64,000 nt of DNA from Adiantum capillus-veneris (Eukaryota > Streptophyta > Polypodiopsida > Polypodiales > Pteridaceae), in NCBI GenBank assembly GCA_014529385.2, contig CM043970.1:67478567-67542566 (forward strand), written 5' to 3'. The notes beneath the pieces are model-generated. The model ran no database searches. It was given only the letters and a program-made list of their open reading frames with translations, and was not told the origin of the DNA. The position numbers and the translations under genes were made by a program. Position 1 is the stretch's first letter. Each line of letters opens with the position of its first letter. Of this stretch, positions 41,906 through 51,478 are shown piece after piece.

Positions 41906-43109
41906 GTGTGGCACAACCCATCTTCCTTACTAAGGATATTAATTGTGCTCCCTTCATCATATCAATATTGGTTTTTTCTTTTCCCATTATTTCTACTATT
42001 TTGTTCCTTCTAATCTCATTTTCCTTGCTTGGATTAGTTGACTCCTCATGCTTGCCAAAAAGGTCTCCTAGCTTCTAAAACATTGGTAGCTTATTTGTGG
42101 TTATCTCCTTTTGCGACCATCTTGAGGTTTGATCTTTCCAATACTTTGTGAGACCTTTGTATTCATTGTCATTGGAAATTGGGGCTTGTACATAACAATT
42201 AGAGTCAATGAACTAATGCATGTCTTTGTTCTCATCAAGTTGCAACAAGTATGGGAGCAACTCTTCTATGAGAACATTATCAACCATATCTACTTCATCA
42301 AACTTTGAAGGAAATATGCAATTATTTGTAGGTGAAACACAACATTTGTATGGAGAGTCATCAATAAGAATTGTTCTACATGGATCACATTCAAAGCATA
42401 CAGATATTTTTAAACATAGCTAGAACTTGAGGATTGTTTGGTCTAAATAATTGCACGCCTTTGAGAACATAGCAAGATTCTTGAGACCAAACTGGAAAAA
42501 ATGGAAATATCTCCTTTGTAGTGCTTTGAAGTGTTCTCAACATCTGGTAAACATTAGCTTCTCTAGTTGTTGACCAAATCCCAACATTGAATCTCTTCAA
42601 TATGGTCTTTAAACGTGGATGCACCCTAGCCGTAACACAATATGCCTTCGTGAATCATATTGAATAGATTCATGAGTAGATGATGGTTGTTGACTTCATT
42701 TCAAGAGTAGACCATTCAAGTCCAATATTACTGTCAACATGGATTTGTTGGGACTTGATGAAACCAAAGTAGTTGCATCAACAACACTCTCTTGCACATC
42801 TTTTATACATTGAAAGTTTTCACACATGGCTTCCTTCAATGAAAGTTGTAGCAAAGAGGCCTCAGGTATTTGCATTTGAGTATCAGTAATTGGATTCAAT
42901 TATTCAAGTGAGACCTTTGTGGATACATGTGGAAGGCTCTCATTATTTGTTGTTGGATTGAAGCATTCCTTATCTATCCCACCCTCAATCCCTGGATCTA
43001 AGCAAAACCAATGAAAGATCACACAATAGCCTCCTAGAGGATGACATATTAACAGGCAAGATATTTTGACATCATTATTGACATCCACATAATCATCATT
43101 TTTTCTCAA
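41796..43109 (-). pseudogene. FCP1/NIF phosphatase-like pseudogene, copy 1
   Basis: The N-terminal part (43109-42696, one TAA inside) ends with LTVILDLNGLLLK, the first HAD motif in the LDLNGLL form common in plant FCP1-like proteins. Then come, with shifts, FNVGIWSTTREANVYQMLRTL (motif II region), PVWSQESCYVL, and RTILIDDSPYKCCVSPTNNCIFPSKFDEVD with LLPYLLQL, the diagnostic DDSPYK..P.NN.I.P motif III, around 42220-42390. The basic tail ends in 10-residue repeats. Stops and at least two frameshifts break it. A functional relative elsewhere in the genome is likely. Element G is inserted about 165 bp upstream. Confidence 0.8.
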
Positions 43110-43270
43110 ACATTACTGCTCCCTGTCTATTATGCAAGGAAAAAATACTTAGAGGGTAAATCTATCCAAAATCTAAGTATTTTAATTTTGTTACTTACGT
43201 ACTTTAAAAAGACTAAGTCTATAACCTTAGTAGATCCTAGATATTTGTAACACTATCCATTCAATCAATA

Positions 43271-43275
43271 CTATT
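43271..43275. repeat. Target duplication of element G, left copy
   Basis: CTATT, matched at 53547-53551. Confidence 0.75.
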
Positions 43276-45342
43276 AAGGGCAAGCTTTTTGAAATGGGGC
43301 CTCTAAACCCAAATCAATGGGCCTACCCTCACAAAATGTTCGTAAAGAGGTACGCACACTACTTGGGGCACCACCTTCTTTTGGGAGTGGAGAAGGAAAC
43401 CAATCAAAATAACACTTGCACTCACCCACTCAAGCAGCACACTTTGAGAACCCTTACTCTATGTACACTTTGGACACTTGACACCATCAACAATTATGCA
43501 ACCCAATGCCGTGCATCAAATGTAAATATGCAATTTGTGGAATAGCATTCACCTTCTCCCCATAAGAATACCCATGATACATCCAAACTCCTCCTCTCTC
43601 AAGCACTCATAAAAAAAATCATGCGCACAAGACCTGCCTCTCAAACACACAAGAGAATCACCTACATCGAACTAACACACTTTGCATAGAGAGCTCATCT
43701 CCATATATGCAATGTCGTGACAAATAAAATCACCATGAGAAGTAGCCACATGCATATGTAATGAAGAAAAAGAGAGTTGGAGTGGAACTTTTCTTTAGAC
43801 TAATTGAATAAGTGTGGAGAAACAAACCCATGGTAAATTGAGAGTAGAACACTTACTTGATTTCTCGCACACCTTTTAAGGGGTAGACAGACGCTGGCTA
43901 ACCATCACGAATTGCGACACTTGATTGTTTGAAGATGATTTAATGATCATTACCATAACCATGAGAGAGATCATGATGTATTTACAAGTTATTGAGGTGC
44001 TACAATGATTTATTGGGTTGATGGAGTAAGAGATTGTAGAATAGAAAGAGTGGAGGATAGAGTTGCACTTCCTCCAAAGAGGAGGGTTAGGAGGGAGGAT
44101 GTGAAAGAGGGAGAGTTGGGGGTTTCTCTACTATTGATCAAGAACAACATGAAGTTCAAAATATAGGTGTGTGTCCTTGAGTCTCTCCAAGGGGGGCTAT
44201 TTATAGTTGTGTAGGAGTAGGATTATGCTACACTTAATTAGGGTGAGTGATTAGCCCTAATTAAGTGTCCTTTGACCACTCATTGAATATTGGACATAAA
44301 AGGGACTATTTATTCACCAAAAATATCATTTTAGACCATGAAGGCTCCATAGGGGTGCATAATGTAGGTGGGCCCCACCATGAGGCCCTACGGGTGGCTC
44401 CTGCGGGGTATCTCAAATGTCTGTCTTGGCATTTAGAAAGCATCTGTAGGTTTGTCCCATCACATGCAAGTGACCTTGAACACTCATTTCTCTTCTAGAA
44501 GATAAGTAGGGGAAAAATAAGATCTCACCCTCTTGATTTACTTGATTTACAATTCCCTTTTGGTGCGAATCTGACAGATTTACACTATTTTGACCATAAC
44601 GTTTTACCTGTAGCTCAGAATGACATGCTTCAAAAGGCAAATTTCACCTTCTCAACATGTTTGATATGAATTTGGACTATTCTTCATGCCCATGTACCAA
44701 GAAATTCTGTTTGGAAGGTTCACACTAGGCTAGGGAACCTTTTGCTTCCAAGTCTTCTTGTATGGGCCCTTTGCTTGTATGCATCCAAGGGGAATCATGC
44801 TTTTTCAAAAGGGTATGATGCATAAACAAATAGAGGAGGGCCCAATATTATTTGCTTGTGAAAAGAATATACAATTTGAGTCCTTTTGAAATGAGAAAAA
44901 CTATATGTATATTCTTAAGAGATATTGGGCCACTTATGTAGGGGGCATAGAAGACTTGTAGAGATGGACCATAATCTTTGGTAAAGACAAGTGGAGAGTT
45001 GATTTTCCATGGTAATCTATCTATATGGGATGGAAGATGGATATATTATTTTTCTACTACTAATTCACAAGAGGTAAGAAAGTTTGGCGGTAGATAGTTG
45101 GTTATTGTATGCTTAATTTTATTTAGAAAGCAAAAAAGAAAAGGGTGGTAATATAAATATATGACTAAGGTGACATTTTTGGGAAGAGTACAATGTATGT
45201 GTCGCCACAAAGGTTTAACGAAGAGGGGGAATGTACTCTAGATAACTTAATAGCGTAGAAAAATATATACACATATGAGAAAGAGGACGTTGAGTAGGCT
45301 GAAAAATGTTGCAAAAAGATGGTTACCATTTTATGCCATTCA
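43276..45342 (-). repeat. 3' LTR of element G
   Basis: On the minus strand it begins TGAATGGCATAAAATGG at 45342. The other end (plus AAGGGCAAGC) corresponds to TGAGGGCGAGC in the other LTR, with terminal TG mutated or shortened. Small ORFs inside it are not genes. Confidence 0.9.
44197..44206 (-). promoter_or_regulatory. TATA box in the 3' LTR of element G
   Basis: CTATAAATAG on the minus strand (palindromic core), also present in the other LTR at 52401. It is followed by a CT/AG-rich initiation region. Confidence 0.55.
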
Positions 45343-45360
45343 TATTAGCCCTCCCCCAAG
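45343..45360 (-). other. Polypurine tract of element G
   Basis: Minus-strand CTTGGGGGAGGGCTAATA directly precedes the LTR start TGAATGG. Element H has the same GGGGGAGGGCTAA tract. Confidence 0.75.
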
Positions 45361-45511
45361 CCTAGAGATATTCATATCTTTAGGAAGACGGTGTTGTTTC
45401 TTTCTCTTTTTTTTTTCTTTTTTCTCTTTTTTTCTTTTCCTTTTTTTTAAAAAAAATAATAGGAGGAGCGACATGCACTCTTTTACTCCATTAGACCTGC
45501 TTTTCATTACC
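45361..45511. other. Short untranslated stretch with long pyrimidine run
   Basis: An almost pure C/T run (45402-45449) is A/G-rich on the element strand and may serve as an extra purine tract. There is no gene. Confidence 0.5.
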
Positions 45512-46084
45512 TCAATCCCATAAATCGGAGATGGGAGGGTTGCCTTGGGTATGTTCAGATTCCAAGGTTGGTTCTTCTTTGCACATCAAAGCTTTAAAAA
45601 TAGGTGGAGCATTTGCCAAGCCGAAGGGAGCCATGCCAATTTGGAGCTTAGACGATGTAGGTAGATGACTTCCTATCAATGGATTGATATGTTGAAAGTA
45701 GGGCTTTAATCTCCATCCATTGACTCTGGTCTTGTGGAGTTTTCCTGATAAATCTGTTAATCTATAACTGCCATTCCCAAACTTTTTTTTTATCATGAAA
45801 GGTCCCTCCCATCTTTGCAAAAACTTTTTGTCAAGTCGAATATCAAGTCAGTTATCATAGCGAAGAACCAACATACCTTCTTTCAATCCTTTCCCCTTGA
45901 GCTTCTTGTTGATTTTGTCCCTTTGGCTTGTCGCTTTGGTGATGTAGTGATCAATGGACTCTTCTCTATCTAGCTCAAGTCGTTGGAGATCTAAGATCCT
46001 TTCATGTAGAACCTCTTTTGGTTTTTTTGCCACTCTTGCAAGAACACGCAAGCTTATGAGCTCTACCTCAATGGGGAGAAGTGC
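45512..46084 (-). pseudogene. Integrase C-terminal domain and tail of element G
   Basis: After a TAG at 46082-46084 the frame continues with ALLPIEVEL, LARVAKKPKEVLHERILDLQRLELDREESIDHYI, KGLKEGMLVLRYDN, a stop at 45848, then FLQRWEGPFMIKKKFGNGSYRLTDLSGK..RVNGWRLKPYF, the GPY-like barrel of Tat integrases. The last part has APFGLANAPPIFKALM, oddly like the RT MPFGL.NAP.TF motif. Confidence 0.75.
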
Positions 46085-48112
46085 CTATTGTCCATAAACT
46101 AGATGAAAAGGGGTGAATTGGGTAGATACCTTGAAAGATGTCCTATACGCCCAAAGAGCAGCCATCAAATGGCAATCCCAATCATTAGGCCGGTCCACAA
46201 CCTGCTTAGAAATGATCTTACATATCATTCCATTCACTTTTTCCACCAATCCATTGCATTGAGGATAGTAGGGTGTGGAATGCAGGTGTTTCACTTTTAA
46301 CCTCCTCAAGAGATCATTCAGAAGGTCATCCCTAAAACCCGGGCCTCGATCTGATAATATTTCTAGGGCTGTTCCAAACCTACTACAAATATGATCAAAA
46401 ATAAACTTTGATACCTCTTCAGCTGTGATTCGGGTTGTGCTTGTTGCTTCCGCCCATCGTGTCATGTAGTCAACACCCATGATGATGAAAACCTTCCCTG
46501 TAGAAGTACGAGGTAGGGTACCTATTGCATCCACACCCCACTTTTCAAAAGGGCCATAAGATATTATTGGGACTCGAGGCTCATATGTTAGTCGTCTATC
46601 CCCAGCAATTTGGTATTGCTTACATGCCTTACACCAATATTGGACATCACGATGTAAGCTCGGCCAAATAAACCCTGCTTGTAAAATCTTCCTACTTGTA
46701 ATATCTTGAGAAAAGTGACCACCACAGACATCATCATGACATGAAAGAAGAATTTTCTCTATCTCTTGCACACCTGGTACTCTCCTCAAGACCAAATCTT
46801 TCCCTTTGTGATATAAATCCTCCCCAATCAACTGGTAAGGTGTGGCCTTCTTAACTAGTCTATCTCTTTGCACCTTGTCTAAGTGTTTGGGGCACTCACC
46901 TGCTTGTAGAAAGAAAATAATGTCTTTTAGCTCCTCTTGACCTTGATATTTGGGTTCATATAGTTTCACACCTCCTACCGCCATTTGAAGTTTTTCATTT
47001 GCGAGTAAGTCTACTTCCTTGTTATGAGTTCTCACAATGTGTTGTACCTGTGTTGCTTTAAAACCCTTCATCAAATCTCTTACACTACTAAGCCACTCAA
47101 ACAATGTACGATTCTTGCACCTCCAAGTCCCTTGGATTTTCCTGACCACTAGCAAAGAATCACCTTTTATAATAAGTCTTTGTATGCCTAATTCTTTGCA
47201 TTCTTCTAACCCAAGGGTTAGAGCAGCATACTCAGCCTCATTGTTGGAGTGAACATTGGGTAGAGTGATACATTTTCTAACCATTACCTCCTTTTGTGGG
47301 TTCAAAATGATGATCCCCCCCGCTGCTTTGTCTTGTTGGCGTTGATAAGCTCCATCAAAGCATAAAGTATGGGCATTATCAATCTCCTTCACTGTGAACT
47401 GTTTTGAGCCTTCCTCTCTTTGTAGTCGTGATCCTTCCCTTTCTCTCACTTTGTAGGTGAGAATGTCTGCAAGTCCTGCTCTTGTGCTATCTTCTACAAG
47501 GAAAGTGTATTCAAATTCTTGGAGTTCAAGCACCCACTTTGCTATTCTAGATGAGAGGTTCATGTGTTGTACTACATATGGTAGATTGTGCTCTAAGGTG
47601 AGAAAAACAAATGGCACAGGGAAAAGATACGATCGAAACTTCCTTACCGCAAACAAGATTGCAAAGACCACTTTCTCCATTTCAATGTATCCCTTCTCGG
47701 TCGGCGTCATCACCCTACTTGCAAAATAGATCGGCCTCATGTATGATGTTTTAGGATCTTTTTGCATCAAAACAACACCAATTGCTTCGAAACCTACACT
47801 TGGAGTAACATAGTAGGTCTCCTTTGGATCTGGTGGCATTAGAATTGGGAGAGAGCTAAGAATTCCCTTCACTTCCTCAAAACATTTTGCATGTTCCCTC
47901 CCCCATTCAAATGTAGATTGGTTTGCCAACCAATGCAAAGGGGCGATGGATTTTTCTAGGAGATGGATGAAGCGAGACATGTACCTCACCTTGTGATTGA
48001 AGGTCATTAGCTCCTTAGTTGTTGTTGGTGGAGATGATGACAAAAGGGCCTCTACTTTAGAAGGATCCACTTGAATTCCTTGTGAAGAAACCACATGGCC
48101 TAGAAAAACCAC
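46085..48112 (-). CDS. Pol of element G: RT thumb, degenerate RNase H, archaeal-type RNase H, integrase
   Basis: This is a 675-codon open frame. Residues 1-95 are the RT connection (FLGHVVSSQGI, RYMSRFIHLL). Residues 98-220 are the standard gypsy RNase H with two catalytic Asp replaced (Thr103, Glu174; Glu144 and Asp216 kept). Residues 248-372 are a second RNase H of archaeal type with Asp253 (CFDGA), Glu292 (NNEAEY), Asp318 (KGDSLL) and Asp368 (NKEVD) all present. The zinc-binding module has His459, His466, Cys494 and Cys497. The integrase core has Asp528, Asp588 and Glu624 with 35 residues between the last two. The frame starts inside RT because of a frameshift near 48215, so the first Met is not a true start. 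This is the best preserved pol segment in the window. Confidence 0.92.
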   Translation of the reverse strand: MVFLGHVVSSQGIQVDPSKVEALLSSSPPTTTKELMTFNHKVRYMSRFIHLLEKSIAPLHWLANQSTFEWGREHAKCFEEVKGILSSLPILMPPDPKETYYVTPSVGFEAIGVVLMQKDPKTSYMRPIYFASRVMTPTEKGYIEMEKVVFAILFAVRKFRSYLFPVPFVFLTLEHNLPYVVQHMNLSSRIAKWVLELQEFEYTFLVEDSTRAGLADILTYKVREREGSRLQREEGSKQFTVKEIDNAHTLCFDGAYQRQQDKAAGGIIILNPQKEVMVRKCITLPNVHSNNEAEYAALTLGLEECKELGIQRLIIKGDSLLVVRKIQGTWRCKNRTLFEWLSSVRDLMKGFKATQVQHIVRTHNKEVDLLANEKLQMAVGGVKLYEPKYQGQEELKDIIFFLQAGECPKHLDKVQRDRLVKKATPYQLIGEDLYHKGKDLVLRRVPGVQEIEKILLSCHDDVCGGHFSQDITSRKILQAGFIWPSLHRDVQYWCKACKQYQIAGDRRLTYEPRVPIISYGPFEKWGVDAIGTLPRTSTGKVFIIMGVDYMTRWAEATSTTRITAEEVSKFIFDHICSRFGTALEILSDRGPGFRDDLLNDLLRRLKVKHLHSTPYYPQCNGLVEKVNGMICKIISKQVVDRPNDWDCHLMAALWAYRTSFKVSTQFTPFHLVYGQ

Positions 48113-48402
48113 CTGATATTCACCGATATGACACTTCTCTAGGTTGAGTTGTCCCCCAAATTGATGGAGCCTCTTAAGCCCCTCTTCAACCTTTGGCAGT
48201 GAAGTGATCTACAACTATAAATACAGAAATCATCCATAAAGACTCTTATAGATTTTCCAAAGAATGGCTGAAATACAAATATTGTGAATCTCATGAAGGT
48301 TCTAGGAGCATTGGTGAGCCCAAAAGGCATTACTCTGAATGCAAAACATCCCCAAGGTGTGATGAAGGTGGTTTTTGGTTGGTCCTCTTCTACTGTTCTA
48401 AT
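48113..48402 (-). pseudogene. RT palm region of element G
   Basis: [25 protein letters not shown] and VFMDDFCIYS (catalytic FMDD) are in the frame of the upstream protease-RT piece, with a TAA at about 48403 after DGYSGYF. A frameshift near 48215 leads into the 675-codon frame downstream. Confidence 0.85.
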
Positions 48403-49656
48403 TTAAAAATATCCTGAATACCCATCACACATAGTGTAGCATTCATGACCTGCTACTTCATTCAAAATTTCATCTTGGAAAGGGAGAGGGAAGTGGTCCC
48501 TCTTTGTCGCAGCATTGAGGGGTTTGTAATCCACGCAGACCCTCCACTTACCATTCTTCTTGGGAGTGACTACAATAGGTGATACCCATTCGGAGTTGGA
48601 TACTGGATAGATGAAGCCAGCCTTCAAGAGTCGATTCACTTCTTGTAGGAGGGCCTTTTGTTGCACAGACCCTAGTCGCCTTAACTTTTGAGCCACGGGT
48701 TTGGTCCCTGGTTTCAATTCAATTCGATGCTCTATTACATCTACACCTCTTATTTGTGAGTAGTCAGTGATAAACAAATTGGGATACCTCCTTAACATAT
48801 TGATGTAGGACCTCTTCTCCTCACAAGTAAGATCTTTTGCAAGCATCTTCTCAAATCCTTGTTCAAGGTGGTGGCATCTTTCATCCCCTCGTGTGTGATT
48901 GTCTGTTGACTTTTCTTCTACAGAAACATCTTGGGTGTTGGCGTTAAATACAATTCCCATTACCTCCAAAGAAGACTCCTCTTCACTGGTCGATGCACTG
49001 GTTGATGCTTCCTCATCACTTGAGTAAGGACTCTCCTCCTCGCTCTCTTCATCTGCCATGGTTTCATAGTTGATATCTAGTTGCTTTCCTTCTCGCCAAT
49101 CATACACCACCGGTTGACCCTTCTTAAGAATCAAACGACCACTTCCCCATTTTTTATCTGCATTCACAACAATGAGCCAAGGTCTCCCTAGGATGATGGG
49201 ATAGCCCTCCCCCTTAGGTGGCATGACATACATATCCACTCGTGCATCTATGTTACATACAGAGACTTTTACATTTTCAATGATCCCCAAACACTTCACA
49301 CTTGAGTTGTTGGCTAGCCTAGCTTGACAATCAGAGGACTTTGTAATTTCAAGCCCTAACCTGTTCATTGATTTTTCCGTGATCACACACATTTGAGCTC
49401 CACCATCAACATATACATTAGACACCTTTTTACCCCTTATGTAAGCATCCACAATGGGTTCCACATCTTTTTGTAGCTTTGAGGCCACAACCTTAATGGA
49501 AAGATTTGCTCTCTTTTTTGGAATTCTTGTACTTACCAACTTTGGCCATTGCCTTCTTACTTTGGCTGATAGGTGTAGAAGTTGAGGCCATGAAATGTTT
49601 GGCTTTTGGGTTTGTAAATCCTCCAGGATGTTGTAGGGCTCTAGCTCCTTTACCAA
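48403..49656 (-). CDS. Protease and RT N-terminal part of element G
   Basis: 417 open codons. The protease motif YVDGGAQMCVI (Asp-Gly-Gly variant) is followed by YPIILGRPWL, its C-terminal motif. Then comes an acidic spacer (DEESEEESPYSSDEE) and RT fingers: GVDVIEHRIELKPGTKPVAQ, WVSPIVVTPKKNGKWRVCVDYKPLNAATKRDHFPLPF, and DGYSGY at the end. The frame is closed by a TAA inside RT. It is a polyprotein segment, and the assigned first codon is not a genuine start. Confidence 0.9.
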   Translation of the reverse strand: MVKELEPYNILEDLQTQKPNISWPQLLHLSAKVRRQWPKLVSTRIPKKRANLSIKVVASKLQKDVEPIVDAYIRGKKVSNVYVDGGAQMCVITEKSMNRLGLEITKSSDCQARLANNSSVKCLGIIENVKVSVCNIDARVDMYVMPPKGEGYPIILGRPWLIVVNADKKWGSGRLILKKGQPVVYDWREGKQLDINYETMADEESEEESPYSSDEEASTSASTSEEESSLEVMGIVFNANTQDVSVEEKSTDNHTRGDERCHHLEQGFEKMLAKDLTCEEKRSYINMLRRYPNLFITDYSQIRGVDVIEHRIELKPGTKPVAQKLRRLGSVQQKALLQEVNRLLKAGFIYPVSNSEWVSPIVVTPKKNGKWRVCVDYKPLNAATKRDHFPLPFQDEILNEVAGHECYTMCDGYSGYF

Positions 49657-49683
49657 TGGGAAGTCGTTGATACCAATTTCCCT

Positions 49684-50073
49684 TCACCTTGATCTTTTCT
49701 TCCTTCTACTTTCAGCTTCTTCCATCTTTGAATTCTTCTTCTTGTCCCTTCTGGCTGAATTTGTTCCTTCACTTCTCATGTCTTCATCCTTATCATGTGC
49801 TCTTGTGCGTTTTTCTGCCGGCATAACATCAAAGTTTAGAGTATGCTCATCTATTACCTCTTCTAGCTTGATGATGTTGACTCCTCTTTCTTCCTCCTCA
49901 TGTGGGACGGGAGGTATATTTTTTGGTGGTGGTGGTCGACGAAGGATTTGTGGGCCTTGAGCTAGTTCTTGTTGCACAGTGAGAGGAGGCAGTCTAGGGG
50001 GGTATATGTCTCCCGGAATTCGCCTTGGATGTGGACAATTGTACATTCCATGGCCCATTTCATTGCAATTTCA
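49684..50073 (-). pseudogene. Gag C-terminal part of element G (second half of the zinc knuckle, Pro-rich, basic)
   Basis: In frame with the gag piece upstream but separated by a TGA at 50071-50073 that lies inside the zinc knuckle (C-stop-N-C-NEMG-H-GMYN-C). Pro-rich text follows (RPPPPKNIPPVPHEEEE), then a Lys/Arg/Glu-rich segment (RRDKKKNSKMEEAESRRKKRSR). It ends at another TGA, after which the frame goes straight on toward protease. Both TGA codons may be decayed TGG. Confidence 0.8.
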
Positions 50074-50865
50074 ACATCGCAACTCTTGAGCGTGTCTTCG
50101 TTGATTGTGATCCCCTTCTCTTGGTTGTCGTTGTTGAGGTAGGCCCTGTACTAGATTCAGAGTGAGGTTCTCAAGCTGTTGTGTTAGCCTTTGTAAAACC
50201 TCTTGTTGAGAGTTATCTCCAATTTGTGAAGATTGTGCAAGAGGGGCCCTAATTGGTGCTTCCATGGTTTGTGAAGACTCCCTCTCACTCACTTCATTCA
50301 AACCCCTTGCTCTATGTGCTTGGAAGTGTAGTTTTCTAAACTTGATGATGGCTACCTCACGTGCTTCTTCGAAGGTGGATGGGAATTTTAGCTCTACTTT
50401 AGCCTTTAAAAGTGGATACAAGCCAACCATGAATCTCTCTTGTTTTAGAAAGTTAGGTTCACCACCATGATTTTCTAATGTAGCCTCCCACCTACCCCAT
50501 AGATTGACAAAGGTTGCTTCATAAGAGGGATAGTCTTCAAGTGATACCTGCTTATGTCCAATAAGACATTTCCATAGTCCTTCAGAAGTATCACCTTGCC
50601 CGAACTTGGAGAGGAAGATTGCTCGCAGTCTCTCCCAGTTGGAATTGATTTGGGGTTGCAAGGTCTCATACCATGCTTTAGCTTCTGCTTTTAGAACCAA
50701 CGGGAAGGCTCGTAGCTTAACTTCCTCTTCATCTCTCCCGGATATGAGATGTGCCATCTCCAAATTGTCAAGAAACTCTTGTGCATCTTCCCCACTTCTT
50801 GCATAGAACGTGGGAAAAGAACTTGACATTTTGTTTAGACTTTTTGAATTTTTTTTAAAAAACAA
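50071..50865 (-). CDS. Gag of element G
   Basis: 264 codons from MFFKKNSKSL, or more likely from the Met at residue 13 (MSSSFPTFYARSGEDAQEFL). The retrotransposon gag domain is clear: FLDNLEMAHLISGRDEEEVKLRAFPLVL split as FLDNLEMAHL and RAFPLVLKAEAKAWYETL, NWERLRAIFLSKFG, and VSLEDYPSYEATFVNLW. It builds the particle shell. The C-terminal part is Gln-rich. The frame stops at a TGA within the zinc knuckle, two codons after the first knuckle Cys region. Confidence 0.88.
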   Translation of the reverse strand: MFFKKNSKSLNKMSSSFPTFYARSGEDAQEFLDNLEMAHLISGRDEEEVKLRAFPLVLKAEAKAWYETLQPQINSNWERLRAIFLSKFGQGDTSEGLWKCLIGHKQVSLEDYPSYEATFVNLWGRWEATLENHGGEPNFLKQERFMVGLYPLLKAKVELKFPSTFEEAREVAIIKFRKLHFQAHRARGLNEVSERESSQTMEAPIRAPLAQSSQIGDNSQQEVLQRLTQQLENLTLNLVQGLPQQRQPREGDHNQRRHAQELRC

Positions 50866-51456
50866 AACTTTTCTCTTACGGGCCGCACAAGATTGTTGAC
50901 ACTATAAATCTGATTAAATTAAAATGAAGATGTACACATCCATTGTTAATTTGTACTTTATCATAGGTAGAATAAATGGATTAATTGAAGCATTGATTTC
51001 ATTGAGACGAGTGGATCCAAATATCCTCCTTATGATAGATTGAAACCTAAACTTAGTTGCAATGATTATATGAATGGATTGCCGAGCAATAGGCCGAAAA
51101 GGTTCATTGTTTTGATCGTGATTCATGTGCTACTCCTCGTTGTTGTTTTGAAGACCTTGTTCCTTCATATGGCCCTTGAGCACCCCTTCACCACTCCTTG
51201 TTCCTGCCTTTAAAACAAAATGAACACGTGAACATCAAAAGAAGTTTCATAATTGATGATTGGAAGTATAATTAAATTGGGTGATGCTAGTATTTCTCTA
51301 AGTCTTTCTGCACCAAACATAAAAACAATGCGTTGCTGGAAAAAGACTTTTCTATCTATGTGAACATTTACTCTAATGTGTTGTGCAAAATGAAATGGAT
51401 AGATGGGGACTCCATTGTTCATCACTAAAAATTTGAAGGTAACTTGGAAATATATT
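50866..51456. other. Leader of element G
   Basis: The region between primer site and gag has no supported ORF. Two diverged copies of a segment encode IIATKFRFQSIIRRIFG-like and VNVHIDRKVFFQQRIVFMFG-like text on the minus strand, hinting at an old internal repeat (around 50914-51126 and 51210-51425). Confidence 0.45.
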
Positions 51457-51473
51457 CCTTAGTGGGGGCACCA
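51457..51473 (-). other. Primer-binding site of element G
   Basis: Minus-strand TGGTGCCCCCACTAAGG lies five bases after the LTR end. It resembles the TGGCGCC-type sites of plant gypsy elements. The tRNA is not identified. Confidence 0.65.
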
Positions 51474-51478
51474 CTTTA

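Noticed and set aside
43294-43545. 83-codon ORF, repeated at 51444-51749
   Set aside because: It is present twice because it lies in the two LTRs of element G, and no protein motif is seen.
44265-44640. ORFs on both strands, duplicated at 52469-52862
   Set aside because: Same reason: LTR sequence of element G, and both strands cannot be coding.
45275-45523. 82-codon plus-strand ORF with a Phe-rich core
   Set aside because: The hydrophobic stretch is a translation of the pyrimidine run at 45402-45449; not a membrane protein gene.
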